From Streptococcus sp. zg-86 (GTDB lineage Bacteria > Bacillota > Bacilli > Lactobacillales > Streptococcaceae): a DNA stretch of 64,000 nucleotides. The notes beneath the pieces were generated by a model. It was not told the DNA's origin. It did not search any database and worked only from the letters and a program-made list of their open reading frames with translations. The stretch spans positions 1,550,001 through 1,614,000 of the forward strand of contig NZ_CP072115.1 of the NCBI RefSeq assembly GCF_017639855.1, written 5' to 3'. The position numbers and the translations under genes were made by a program. Shown piece after piece: positions 52,119 through 60,693 of this stretch (position 1 is the stretch's first letter; every line of letters starts with the position of its first letter).

Positions 52119-53302
52119 TAGTTTTTCCTACCTTCGATGATACGAACCTTGACAATATTCTCATCACTTTCAAATTGCTCAGCAAGTGCCTTGATTTTTT
52201 CCATATCTGCTTCATCCAAGTCAAGCATGGTATAGGCATAATCGCCTTTCGAACGATTTAAGATATTGTCAATATTGATATTTAAGCTAGATACGGCTGT
52301 CGAAATCTTAGCTACCATATTTGGCACATTTTTATTGATCAAGGTAATCCGAAATGGTGTTGACAGTGCTTGGTGCATATTTGGGAAATTGACCGAGTTC
52401 GTAATTTCTCCTGTTTCCATAAAACGACGAATTGTCTGACCAGCCGCAATGGCACAGTTTAGCTCAGCTTCCTCTGTTGAACCACCAACATGGGGGAAAA
52501 CTGTAATGTGGGGCTTGTTGAGTAAGTCTTCTGTTCCGAAATCTGTCACATAGTGACCAACAACACCTGTTGCAATAGCATCAAACAAGTCCTGATGATT
52601 CACCAATTCTCCACGAGCAAAGTTGATAATGGTCGTTCCTTTTTTCATCATCGCAAATGCTTGCGCATTGAACAAGTCACGTGTCTGCTCTGTTAGTGGT
52701 ACATGAACTGTAATGTAGTCTGACTGCGCAAAAATCTCCTTCAAATCAGCAACACGTTTGACGTGGCTTGAAATGCTCCATGCAGTCTCAATCGATACGT
52801 AAGGATCGTAGCCCAAAACGTTCATTCCCAAACGGCGAGCATCATTTGCTATTCTGGCTCCAATGGCACCTAGTCCAATGACACCAAGAGTTTTCCCTGT
52901 AATTTCTGTTCCTGCAAAGGCTTTTTTCCCAGCTTCAATCTGTTTTGGCACATCATCACCTGATAGGGTGTTGGTCCATGCACTAGCGCTAATATAGTCA
53001 CGCGCAGAGAGTAAAATAGAGGCTAAGACTGCTTCTTTTACCGCATTAGCATTGGCTCCCGGTGTATTAAAAACAACAATTCCTTGGGCTGTTGCTTCTT
53101 CAATTGGAATGTTGTTGGTTCCTGCACCTGCACGAGCAATCGCTTTTAGATTCTCAGGAAAAGCAACACCATGTAAATTTTCAGAGCGAATAATAAAAGC
53201 ATCTGGATTAGCTGCCTGATCTCCATCAATCTGAAATTGATTTCCCAGTTCTTTCAAGCCAATTTGATTAATATTGTTAAAAGTTCGTACACTAAATACC
53301 AT
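52118..53302 (-). CDS. serA: D-3-phosphoglycerate dehydrogenase
   Basis: 394 aa. First step of serine synthesis: oxidises 3-phosphoglycerate with NAD. The Rossmann motif is GVIGLGAIGARIAN, the 2-hydroxyacid dehydrogenase signature is MMKKGTTIINFARGELV and the catalytic histidine is in FPHVGGSTEEAE. A C-terminal ACT domain (about 325-394, TLINKNVPNMVAKIS) suggests serine feedback control. It is third in an operon with serC. Confidence 0.96.
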   Translation of the reverse strand: MVFSVRTFNNINQIGLKELGNQFQIDGDQAANPDAFIIRSENLHGVAFPENLKAIARAGAGTNNIPIEEATAQGIVVFNTPGANANAVKEAVLASILLSARDYISASAWTNTLSGDDVPKQIEAGKKAFAGTEITGKTLGVIGLGAIGARIANDARRLGMNVLGYDPYVSIETAWSISSHVKRVADLKEIFAQSDYITVHVPLTEQTRDLFNAQAFAMMKKGTTIINFARGELVNHQDLFDAIATGVVGHYVTDFGTEDLLNKPHITVFPHVGGSTEEAELNCAIAAGQTIRRFMETGEITNSVNFPNMHQALSTPFRITLINKNVPNMVAKISTAVSSLNINIDNILNRSKGDYAYTMLDLDEADMEKIKALAEQFESDENIVKVRIIEGRKN

Positions 53303-53356
53303 GTTATTTCCTAAAAGGGAGTGGCTATCCCCATTCCCTTCTCTTTCTATTCTTTT

Positions 53357-53917
53357 TTAGTCATTTCGTCCTAGTAACCAGCGGTCATCTTCTGCAATTT
53401 CCTGATACAAACTGGTTTCTTGCTTACTTTTTATTTTCTGATAGGCTAAGCGCTCCCCGTCAATTGGAACTTTCCCACAATAGACAAAGCCTAATTTTTC
53501 CAAGATATGCTGCATGGGCAGATTTTTTTCATGGGTGTCGCATCGAAAATCTGGACCCTTTTGTCCTTCAATCAGGCCCTGTAAAAAGGTCTGAATGATT
53601 TGTTGCCCACGAAACTGTTGCGCAACTGCTACGCGGTGAAAAGTGGTGTAGAGAAAATTATTGTGCTGCCATTTTCCATCATAAATCTCGTTATAGGCTG
53701 GTTCATTGCCAATTTGGACAGCTGTATAGGCTGCTACCTGTCCCTCTACAATTGCCACATAGCCACGACCTGATAAAATATCCTCAAAGACATCATCCTG
53801 ACTCGGATAGACACCTTGCCACTGGCTACTACCGGACTGTGCTAAAAAATCACGAGCATCTTGAAAAATCTGACAAATCGCAGTCACTTCATTGGGGTGA
53901 GCAAGTCGAATTTCCAT
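53357..53917 (-). CDS. GNAT-family N-acetyltransferase
   Basis: 186 aa. The GNAT fold is visible as EIRLAHPNEVTAICQIF, YVAIVEGQVAAYTA and the acetyl-CoA motif FHRVAVAQQFRGQQIIQTFL, ending with ILEKLGFVYCGKV. The substrate is unknown. Its ATG shares a base with the serC stop (TAATG), so it is coupled to serC and lies between the two serine genes. Confidence 0.88.
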   Translation of the reverse strand: MEIRLAHPNEVTAICQIFQDARDFLAQSGSSQWQGVYPSQDDVFEDILSGRGYVAIVEGQVAAYTAVQIGNEPAYNEIYDGKWQHNNFLYTTFHRVAVAQQFRGQQIIQTFLQGLIEGQKGPDFRCDTHEKNLPMQHILEKLGFVYCGKVPIDGERLAYQKIKSKQETSLYQEIAEDDRWLLGRND

Positions 53918-55011
53918 TAGGCATTCTCCTCTTCAAATTTCTTCATAAAGGCAATCAGATCAACCACTCCTTGGCGTGGAAAAGCGTTGTACAGACTAGC
54001 TCGCATACCGCCGACCGAACGGTGACCTTTGATATTTTTAAAGCCTACCGCAGTCGCTTCTTTGACGAATTTTGCATCGAGTTCTGGACTTGGTGATACA
54101 AAAGGAATATTGGCTACCGAACGTTCTTCAATCTTACGTACTGGGTTTGTGTAAAAGGCTGATTGGTCAATGTAATCATACAAGAGACCTGATTTTTCAC
54201 GGTTGAGTTTTTCCATTTGGTCGACACCGCCGATTTCCTTGACCCATTCAAAGACGAGTTTCGAAATGTAGATAGAATAAGCTGGTGGTGTATTGTAGAG
54301 CGATTCATTTTCTGCTTGAATGCGGTAATCCAACATGCTTGACAAGACTGGCTCATCATTCAAGAAATCCTCACGGACTATGACGACTGTCACACCTGCA
54401 GGGCCAATATTTTTTTGAGCACCTGCATAAATCATGGCAAAATCTTCCACACGATAGCGAGCCGCCAAAATATTGGACGACATGTCTGCAATGACTGGGA
54501 CACCATTGGTATCTGGAATCGTATAAACAGCTGTTCCTTCAATGGTATTGTTGGTCGTCAAGTGGACATAGGCTGCCTCAGGGTCGATTGTATTCTTATC
54601 AAAACTTGGCAGTTCCGCATAGGTAATGTCTTCTGTCGAGCCAAGTAAAATCGGCTCAAAAGCGATTGTTTTAGAGAGTTTGACTGCTTCTGTATAAGCT
54701 TTTTTCCCCCATGAACCACCTGCTAGATAGTAGGCCTTCTTGCCACGAGCGAAATTAAGGGGAATCATGGTAAATTCAAGTGAGGCGCCGCCTTGTAAGA
54801 ACAAAACTTTATAATTGTCTGGAATGGCCATCAACTCTCGTAAAGTTGCTTCAGCTCCCTTGATAATGTCATCAAACTCCTTGGAGCGATGCGACATCTC
54901 TAATACACTCATTCCTGAGCCTTTGTAATCCAGTAATTCAGCCTGTGCTTTTTCTAAGACAGGGGTAGGCAATACTGCAGGTCCTGCAGAAAAATTATAG
55001 ATTGTCATCAT
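53917..55011 (-). CDS. serC: phosphoserine aminotransferase
   Basis: 364 aa. Second step of serine synthesis, also used in pyridoxal phosphate synthesis. The N-terminal NFSAGPAVLP motif, the glycine-rich cofactor loop FLQGGASLEF and the PLP lysine in AGAQKNIGPAG are present. GGAGGAG precedes two adjacent ATGs. It is the first gene of serC-GNAT-serA-DUF6440-ogt-arsC-like. There is no serB in the window. Confidence 0.96.
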   Translation of the reverse strand: MMTIYNFSAGPAVLPTPVLEKAQAELLDYKGSGMSVLEMSHRSKEFDDIIKGAEATLRELMAIPDNYKVLFLQGGASLEFTMIPLNFARGKKAYYLAGGSWGKKAYTEAVKLSKTIAFEPILLGSTEDITYAELPSFDKNTIDPEAAYVHLTTNNTIEGTAVYTIPDTNGVPVIADMSSNILAARYRVEDFAMIYAGAQKNIGPAGVTVVIVREDFLNDEPVLSSMLDYRIQAENESLYNTPPAYSIYISKLVFEWVKEIGGVDQMEKLNREKSGLLYDYIDQSAFYTNPVRKIEERSVANIPFVSPSPELDAKFVKEATAVGFKNIKGHRSVGGMRASLYNAFPRQGVVDLIAFMKKFEEENA

Positions 55012-55039
55012 ACTCCTCCAAGATAAAAAGATTTTGTTT

Positions 55040-55048
55040 ATTATATCA
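55040..55048 (-). promoter_or_regulatory. serC operon promoter
   Basis: Extended -10 TGATATAAT (hexamer 55040-55045, minus strand), about 30 bp upstream of serC. It lies at the edge of the 41-bp repeat array. Confidence 0.6.
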
Positions 55049-55129
55049 CAAATTTTCAGACAATTCCATCTTTTTTACTCTTGTTAGCTCCCTTATTCGT
55101 CTTTTGAGGAGAAATTTCACAAGAGAAAA

Positions 55130-55570
55130 ACCAGACTGGAAATCTAGGCTGACTGTCTTTATTAAAAAAAGAGAGGATAAAATCCTAGGCGGATAGTTTT
55201 CTCTGAAGAATGCGAGACTAGAATCTTAGGATGATAGCTTCTACTGAAAAAAAGAGAGAATAGAATCTTAGGCTGACTGTCTTTACTGAAAAAAGAAAGA
55301 CTGGAAACCTAGGCGGATAGTTTTCACTGCAGAATGAGAGACTAGAATCTTAGACTGGTAGTTTCTACTGAAAAAAGAGAGAATAGAATCCTAGGCTAGT
55401 GTTTTTCACGGAAGAAAGCAAAACTTAAAGCCTAGGGAACTTTCTCTCAGCGAAAACTGTAAAACTTGATGCCTAGGCTAAGTTTTTTCTCCGAAGATAT
55501 CAGGTCTTGAAGCCTAGGCGGGCTGTTTTCAATAAAGATTACAAAGCTCAAAGGCTAAGAAGCATGTATC
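55130..55570. repeat. degenerate 41-bp tandem array B (about 11 units)
   Basis: The core GACTAGAATCTTAGG / CCTAGGC recurs with its TAGG (or a variant) at 55145, 55186, 55227, 55269, 55310, 55351, 55392, 55433, 55474, 55515 and 55556: a period of 41 bp held over 410 bp despite base divergence. The last units (GCAAAACTTAAAGCCTAGGG) resemble array A at 35250-35590 most closely. It is non-coding and sits upstream of the serC promoter and downstream of rsmI. Confidence 0.85.
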
Positions 55571-55603
55571 ACAGGAGAAAAATAAGCATGGACATATAGA
55601 AAA

Positions 55604-55630
55604 AAGGGTTGAAGTAATCGCACCCAACCC
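55604..55630 (-). terminator. tmk-rsmI operon terminator
   Basis: GGGTTG and CAACCC pair around a 13-nt loop; on the minus strand CTTTTTTC follows. It lies about 50 bp beyond the rsmI stop. Confidence 0.7.
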
Positions 55631-55682
55631 AATTAATTATTCTAATGTAGATAGCCTTATCGTATTATCAATCCTACAAAGA

Positions 55683-56546
55683 TTAGCCAATCTCATGATA
55701 GAGATCATAGACTTCTTGCTTTTTAAGTTGGTAGCGTTTGGCTACTTCCTTTATCGCTTGATTGGGCTTATGACCGGCCGCAATCAGCTTATCCACTTCT
55801 GCTACCATATCCACTTCATCTGTTACAAGGACCTCATCTTCTGCGTAACCCGCTACGATAATTAGGCATTCACCTTTTAAGGGATTTTCTGCGATAAAAG
55901 ACACAACTTCACTAATCTGTCCACGTTGGTATTCTTCATACAGTTTTGTCAATTCACGAACCACAGCCACAGAGCGATCCCCGTAGACAGCCTGCATATT
56001 TTCCAAGGTCGCTTTGACCCGATGGGGCGATTCGTAGAAAATCTGTGTTTCTGGATAGTGCTTTTTCTCTTCGAAAAAGGCTTTTTGTTGACCAGATTTC
56101 CGTGGTAAAAATCCATAAAAAATATGCGGTTGAGGAGCTAGACCAGAAGCAATCAAAGCTGTAATCCCAGCAGATGCCCCCGGAAGTGCAACAACTGGAA
56201 TATTTTCTGCAACTGCAGCTTTAACCAAATCATGCCCTGGATCTGAAATACTTGGAAGCCCCGCATCTGACACCTGAGCGATTGAATGACCGGAACGCAA
56301 CATATCGAGCAAGATAGGAATTTTTTCATAGGCATTATGTTCATGAAAGGAAATCTGCCGCGTCTCAATCCCAAAATGTTTCAGCAAAAGTCCTGTATTG
56401 CGCGTATCTTCTGCCGCAATACTGTCTACCTCTTTTAGAACCTCAATCGCTCGAAAGGTCATATCCTGAAGATTACCAATCGGAGTTGGGACAAGGTATA
56501 GGGTGCCATAGGGCAAGGAATGTTTGACTGATTTTTGAATCTGCAT
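55683..56546 (-). CDS. rsmI: 16S rRNA (cytidine1402-2'-O)-methyltransferase
   Basis: 287 aa of the tetrapyrrole-methylase-like SAM fold. Motifs: TLYLVPTPIGNLQDMT at the N-terminus, AAEDTRNTG, AQVSDAGLPSISDPG and VVALPGASAG. It methylates C1402 in the ribosomal P site. It is the last gene of the tmk operon, two bases after yabA. Confidence 0.95.
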   Translation of the reverse strand: MQIQKSVKHSLPYGTLYLVPTPIGNLQDMTFRAIEVLKEVDSIAAEDTRNTGLLLKHFGIETRQISFHEHNAYEKIPILLDMLRSGHSIAQVSDAGLPSISDPGHDLVKAAVAENIPVVALPGASAGITALIASGLAPQPHIFYGFLPRKSGQQKAFFEEKKHYPETQIFYESPHRVKATLENMQAVYGDRSVAVVRELTKLYEEYQRGQISEVVSFIAENPLKGECLIIVAGYAEDEVLVTDEVDMVAEVDKLIAAGHKPNQAIKEVAKRYQLKKQEVYDLYHEIG

Positions 56547-56548
56547 GG

Positions 56549-56866
56549 TTACTCTCTATTCAACAATTCATCACAAAACATACATGGCTCAACGTTATCC
56601 GCACGTTGACCATAGTAATAGGAGCAAATATGAAAGCCATCATCATAGATACTTTTCAAATTTTCTTTTCCAAAATTCGCTGTCCGATTTGGTTCACGGT
56701 CTTCTTTTTCTAGGCGTTCCCGCAGCTTGGAATTCTCTAAGCGTAGCGCAGTATTTTCTTCGATGACCCCTCGCAAATGTTTCTTAATCGCATCAACTTC
56801 TGCTATCGTAATCAGTAAGTTGTTTGAAAAACCTTCTAGGGCATCAAAAATCTCTTTCTTATCCAT
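56549..56866 (-). CDS. yabA: replication initiation control protein YabA
   Basis: 105 aa. An N-terminal coiled coil mediates tetramerisation (residues 1-55, ending RLENSKLRERLEKE). The C-terminal zinc-binding domain has H and C ligands (GFHICSYYYGQ, then EPCMFCDELL). YabA binds DnaA and DnaN and restrains initiation. Its place between holB and rsmI is conserved in Firmicutes. Confidence 0.95.
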   Translation of the reverse strand: MDKKEIFDALEGFSNNLLITIAEVDAIKKHLRGVIEENTALRLENSKLRERLEKEDREPNRTANFGKENLKSIYDDGFHICSYYYGQRADNVEPCMFCDELLNRE

Positions 56867-56869
56867 CCT

Positions 56870-57775
56870 CTATCCTTTCACTTGTTTTTCTGTTGCTAAT
56901 ACCCAGTATTCTAAGGCGTTTTGTAAGCTAACATTGCTTTGCCATTGCCGGCGTGCTAGTTGTAGATGTTCTAAGTAAATCAAGACATGTGGCTCTCTCA
57001 TTCGATCTGCTAATAGGAGGGTAAGCAAATCTAGCAACCTTGCCTGTTCTCCCTTTTCACCTACTAGGCGTACTAAGACCCCTATCTGCAGATAAGCTTG
57101 ATCAGACTGAGTCAGCAGCAGGTCAAGCCATTTTTTAGCGAATGCTAGTAGGTCCAAAAAAGATTTCTGACTGGCTAATTGTTTTGCTTCTTCAATATTT
57201 TCGACCAGACGAGCAATCAGTTGGGCCTGCATTTTTAACAAGCCTTCTTCCTCCAACAACCGCTCTAAGATTGGTAAATTTTTGGGAAAGGTAACGAACT
57301 GCGCTCGGCTTTTAATGGTTGGCAAAACGGCCTGTTCCTGACTGGTCAATAAAAAAATGTGACTATCACTCTGAGGCTCTTCTATCACTTTCAAGAGAGA
57401 ATTGGCAGCATTTGGGTGCATTTTTTCCGCATCACGAATAATAAAGACCTGTTGAGTCGATTCAAAACCAGACTGTGAAAATTGCTTGACCAAATCTCGA
57501 ATGGTCTCTGTCTTAATCGTATTGCCCTGGGGACGGATAATCGTTACATCTGCAAATTCATCTTCTTCAATCAAGCGACAGGTTCGGCAATGGCCACAAG
57601 GAACATGTCCGTCCTTCTTCTCACAAAAAATCGCCTGACTCAGAAAGATAGCCATTTCAAAACTCGCAAAATCACCTGAAAAGAGATAGGCATGCGCTAG
57701 TCGTTCTTGTTGTAAGACCAGTTGAAAAGACTGGAAAAGCTGAGGTTGTAGTCTTTGTAATTCTTCTTTTTTCAT
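56870..57775 (-). CDS. holB: DNA polymerase III subunit delta'
   Basis: 301 aa. Clamp-loader subunit: the P-loop is degenerate as in delta' (AYLFSGDFAS), the zinc module is CGHCRTCRLIEE, and the conserved region NAANSLLKVIEEPQ, ending in SRAQ, is present. It follows tmk by three nt. Confidence 0.93.
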   Translation of the reverse strand: MKKEELQRLQPQLFQSFQLVLQQERLAHAYLFSGDFASFEMAIFLSQAIFCEKKDGHVPCGHCRTCRLIEEDEFADVTIIRPQGNTIKTETIRDLVKQFSQSGFESTQQVFIIRDAEKMHPNAANSLLKVIEEPQSDSHIFLLTSQEQAVLPTIKSRAQFVTFPKNLPILERLLEEEGLLKMQAQLIARLVENIEEAKQLASQKSFLDLLAFAKKWLDLLLTQSDQAYLQIGVLVRLVGEKGEQARLLDLLTLLLADRMREPHVLIYLEHLQLARRQWQSNVSLQNALEYWVLATEKQVKG

Positions 57776-57778
57776 CGT

Positions 57779-58411
57779 TTATCTAAAAAGGCGGTCATAG
57801 ATAGCAGTATAGGCTGCCTCTACCACTTTCTCCACATTCTCAGAAGCATCAATCTTCACCACACGCTCTGCTTCCTTGTCTACAATCGTTAAATACCCTT
57901 TTCGCACACGCTCGTGCAAATCCAAGGTTTCCATATCCAGTCGATCAACATCCCGATGTTTGTTTCGAGCAATCCGAGCCAATCCTTCTTCGACATCAAT
58001 ATCAAAATAAAGAGTCAAATCTGGCTTACGACCATCTGTAGCATACTGGTTTAACCAATCAATGGCTTCAATGTCGAGTCCCCGGCCAAAACCTTGATAG
58101 GCAACAGATGAGTCGATAAAGCGATCTACTAGTAACAGGGCGCCATCTTCTAAGGCTGGGATAATCCGCTCCTTCAAATGCTGGCGCCTTGCCGCAATGT
58201 AGAGCAATAATTCTGTTTTATCATCCATCGCTGTATTCTGAGGATTTAGGATAACTGAGCGAATTTCCTCTGCAATCGCAACACCACCCGGCTCACGAGT
58301 CGTGATGACTTGCTTTCCTAATGCTTCCAAGCGAGGCACCAATTCCTGTAAGACCGTTGTCTTTCCTGCACCATCTGGCCCTTCCAATGTGATAAAAATT
58401 CCTTGTGTCAT
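57779..58411 (-). CDS. tmk: thymidylate kinase
   Basis: 210 aa. dTMP to dTDP phosphorylation. Walker A is EGPDGAGKTT, the DR(Y/F) motif is LLVDRFIDSSVAYQG, and the TREPGG substrate loop is present. It is the first gene of tmk-holB-yabA-rsmI. Confidence 0.96.
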   Translation of the reverse strand: MTQGIFITLEGPDGAGKTTVLQELVPRLEALGKQVITTREPGGVAIAEEIRSVILNPQNTAMDDKTELLLYIAARRQHLKERIIPALEDGALLLVDRFIDSSVAYQGFGRGLDIEAIDWLNQYATDGRKPDLTLYFDIDVEEGLARIARNKHRDVDRLDMETLDLHERVRKGYLTIVDKEAERVVKIDASENVEKVVEAAYTAIYDRLFR

Positions 58412-58467
58412 ACGAATCCCCTATTTCATGATACTCTTTCAGCATCATCTGTTTCTCTTACTTGAAT

Positions 58468-58572
58468 ATATAGTCGCGTTCAGTTTTCATTTCGTGTTAG
58501 GAAATAAGTCGCAGGCATAACCAAGCTGGACTAGGCAAGCAACAACCGACTAAGTGAAAACGAATGACTACA
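58468..58572. repeat. MITE-like element, family 1
   Basis: TATAGTCGCGTTCAGTTTTC at one end and GAAAACGAATGACTACA at the other. The interior AAGTCGCAGGCATAACC and CTAGGCAAGC match the family. It separates the tmk and YitT promoter regions. Confidence 0.65.
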
Positions 58573-58622
58573 CTTCTTTTTATTCTACCAAAAAAGCCAG
58601 GAAAAAGCACTTCTTATTTGTC

Positions 58623-58651
58623 TTGTGTATCCTTTTTAAATCTGTTAGAAT
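58623..58651 (+). promoter_or_regulatory. promoter of the YitT gene
   Basis: TTGTGT (58623-58628), 17 bp and TAGAAT (58646-58651), about 30 bp before the start codon. Confidence 0.55.
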
Positions 58652-58681
58652 GGGAATAGACGAAATGAAGGGAGAAGGTGA

Positions 58682-59545
58682 ATGCTACGAGCCAAAAATC
58701 TTTTTTTTATTCTGGTAGGAGCAGGCCTATTTTCTTTTGGCCTCTACTATTTAATTATTCCAAACCACCTCTATGAAGGCGGTGCAACGGGTATTAACCT
58801 CATTCTTTACTATCTGTTTGGGATTCAACCCTGGCTCATGAATATTCTCATCAATATTCCTCTGTTTATCATTGGTTGGAAAATTCTAGGAAAACGAACT
58901 CTCTATTACAGCCTAGTGGGAACGCTTGGCGTAACTGCTTGGCTAGCCATATTTGAACATATCCCCATTACCATTCCCTTAGAAAATGACCTCATTTTAG
59001 TTGCTATTCTAGGAGGGATTCTTATGGGGGCTGGTCTGGGAATGATTTTCAAGGCTGGGGGAACGACTGGAGGAAGTGACATTTTAGCCCGTATTGGTCA
59101 CAAATATACTTCTTATACGATTGGGCAAATTATCCTAGCCTTTGATATCTTTGTCTTAACCCTCACTATTCTAGTCTTTCATGATTTAAGAAATGTTCTC
59201 TATACGCTCATGATGGTCACCATTGTCTCCCGTGTGATTGACTTTATCAGCGACGGAAATTACGGAAGTAAAGGCGTTATGATTGTCTCTGAAAAATCAC
59301 ATGAATTGGCGCAAGCGATTGACGAAAATATCGAACGTGGGATTACACTGATTAAAGCACAGGGCTTTTATAGTCGAAAAGAGATTGATATGGTTTATTC
59401 TGTCATTTATAAAAGTCAGCTACAAGAAATGAAAGAACTAATCCACCGTATTGATCCCCATGCCTTCATCACAATTACGGATGCCCATGAAGTTTTAGGC
59501 GAAGGATTTACACTTGATAGCAATAAACAACCCTTTGAAAAATAA
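58682..59545 (+). CDS. YitT-family membrane protein
   Basis: 287 aa. Five or six membrane segments make up the first 200 residues (YitT membrane domain, with GGATGINLILYY and GGTTGGSDILA). A cytosolic DUF2179 domain follows (about 205-280; KGVMIVSEKSHELAQAI, then RKEIDMVYSVI). The transport role is unknown. GGAGAAGGTGA precedes the ATG. It is monocistronic, with a terminator just after the stop. Confidence 0.9.
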   Translation: MLRAKNLFFILVGAGLFSFGLYYLIIPNHLYEGGATGINLILYYLFGIQPWLMNILINIPLFIIGWKILGKRTLYYSLVGTLGVTAWLAIFEHIPITIPLENDLILVAILGGILMGAGLGMIFKAGGTTGGSDILARIGHKYTSYTIGQIILAFDIFVLTLTILVFHDLRNVLYTLMMVTIVSRVIDFISDGNYGSKGVMIVSEKSHELAQAIDENIERGITLIKAQGFYSRKEIDMVYSVIYKSQLQEMKELIHRIDPHAFITITDAHEVLGEGFTLDSNKQPFEK

Positions 59546-59551
59546 GGATGT

Positions 59552-59577
59552 GCCATTCATTCAAATCGAATGGCTTT
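59552..59577 (+). terminator. terminator of the YitT gene
   Basis: GCCATTC (59552-59558) pairs with GAATGGC (59568-59574), followed by TTTTCT. Confidence 0.8.
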
Positions 59578-59668
59578 TCTATTCCTTTCAAACTAATCTA
59601 TAAGAGAGTATACTTGCTATTCAGTATCACAACTCTTGCTGTCTCTAGAGTATCGATTATCATAACAG

Positions 59669-59692
59669 AAAAAGAGCAAGCTGCTCTTTTTT
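59669..59692 (-). terminator. terminator of the CBS-ACT gene
   Basis: AAAAGAGCA, a 3-nt loop and TGCTCTTTT; it touches the stop codon of the CBS-ACT gene and is symmetrical enough to work in both directions. Confidence 0.8.
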
Positions 59693-60347
59693 AGATTTTC
59701 TTCGTTTCAGTTGGCACCATATTATCCACTTTGATATTGGCCTGTTCAAATGTGTCTGCTAACTGCTGACTGTCGACCTTGCCTTCAATCTGTACTTCGA
59801 TGACCACACTACCTGACTTATCCGCAATCTGAACAGTGCTGACAATGTTGTAGCCTTTTTCTGAAATCAATCTGATAATCTTTTCCAGCTCACCAGCCTT
59901 ATTTTCTACCAAAAAGCGCACGCGCACGCCTGCTTCACCATAACCAGACACATGTAGAAAGGCCGCAAAGACATCGCGATCTGTAATGACCCCTGCCATT
60001 TGATTATTGTCCACAACCGGCAAAATACCAACCTTATTTTTGTACATCAAGTAAACGGCATCTTCTAGGCTGGCAAATTTAGACACAGTGATGACATCTC
60101 GTATCATGACATCACGAACCTTGGTTTTGTTCAAGAGATAATTCATCTCATAAATAGACAGACTGGTCGCCTTTGAAGGGCTCGCCTCTGCAATTGTTCC
60201 TTCAGTGACAAGACCAACTAATTGATCATCTTCAATGACAGGTAGACGATGAATCGCTTGCTCCCGCATTAGTTCAGCTGCATGTGCAATCGTCGTATCT
60301 GGGGAAATGTAGACAACCTTTCGTGTCATAAAATCTTTAACTGCCAT
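59691..60347 (-). CDS. CBS-pair and ACT domain protein (AcuB-like)
   Basis: 218 aa. Two CBS motifs (residues about 5-55 and 80-132; VKDFMTRKVVYISPDTTI and VRDVMIRDVITV) form a Bateman module that usually binds adenine nucleotides. A C-terminal ACT domain (about 140-210) probably senses a small ligand such as an amino acid. The start at 60347 has AGGAGG upstream; a TTG six bases earlier is less likely. The regulatory target is unknown. Confidence 0.88.
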   Translation of the reverse strand: MAVKDFMTRKVVYISPDTTIAHAAELMREQAIHRLPVIEDDQLVGLVTEGTIAEASPSKATSLSIYEMNYLLNKTKVRDVMIRDVITVSKFASLEDAVYLMYKNKVGILPVVDNNQMAGVITDRDVFAAFLHVSGYGEAGVRVRFLVENKAGELEKIIRLISEKGYNIVSTVQIADKSGSVVIEVQIEGKVDSQQLADTFEQANIKVDNMVPTETKKI

Positions 60348-60378
60348 ATGCAATCCTCCTAGTCTCTTCTATAATTCT

Positions 60379-60408
60379 AGTATACCATAAATCAGAAAAC
60401 GATTTCAA
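60379..60408 (-). promoter_or_regulatory. promoter of the CBS-ACT gene
   Basis: TTGAAA (60403-60408), 18 bp and TATACT (60379-60384), minus strand. Confidence 0.65.
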
Positions 60409-60471
60409 TTTTTATTGAAAAAAAGTGAAATTTTTCTTTAATAGTCATTAAAATTCAACAATATAGTCAAC

Positions 60472-60566
60472 TGAAACTGGAATAGGGCAAGGCAGGGAGC
60501 TGCAGATAGAACTGGCGTTCATCAAAGCGACTGAACGATGTCTTAACCGTTATTCAATTCACTATA
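60472..60566. repeat. MITE-like element, family 2
   Basis: 95 bp from TATAGTCAACTGAAACTGG to CGTTATTCAATTCACTATA. The termini are inverted repeats and the interior is shared with 50668-50762. Confidence 0.7.
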
Positions 60567-60638
60567 CTTTTGTAGTAGTGATATTAATAGCATATCATAA
60601 CACACTCGTCACATACTCGTCACTTCCTAATCTATCCA

Positions 60639-60668
60639 AAAAGAAGACCGCTATAGCAGCCTTCTTTC
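60639..60668 (-). terminator. terminator of the HD-YccA operon
   Basis: AAAGAAG and CTTCTTT enclose GCTATAGC; on the minus strand TTTTTGG follows. Confidence 0.7.
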
Positions 60669-60693
60669 ATATATATTCTTTCAATTAGTTGAT

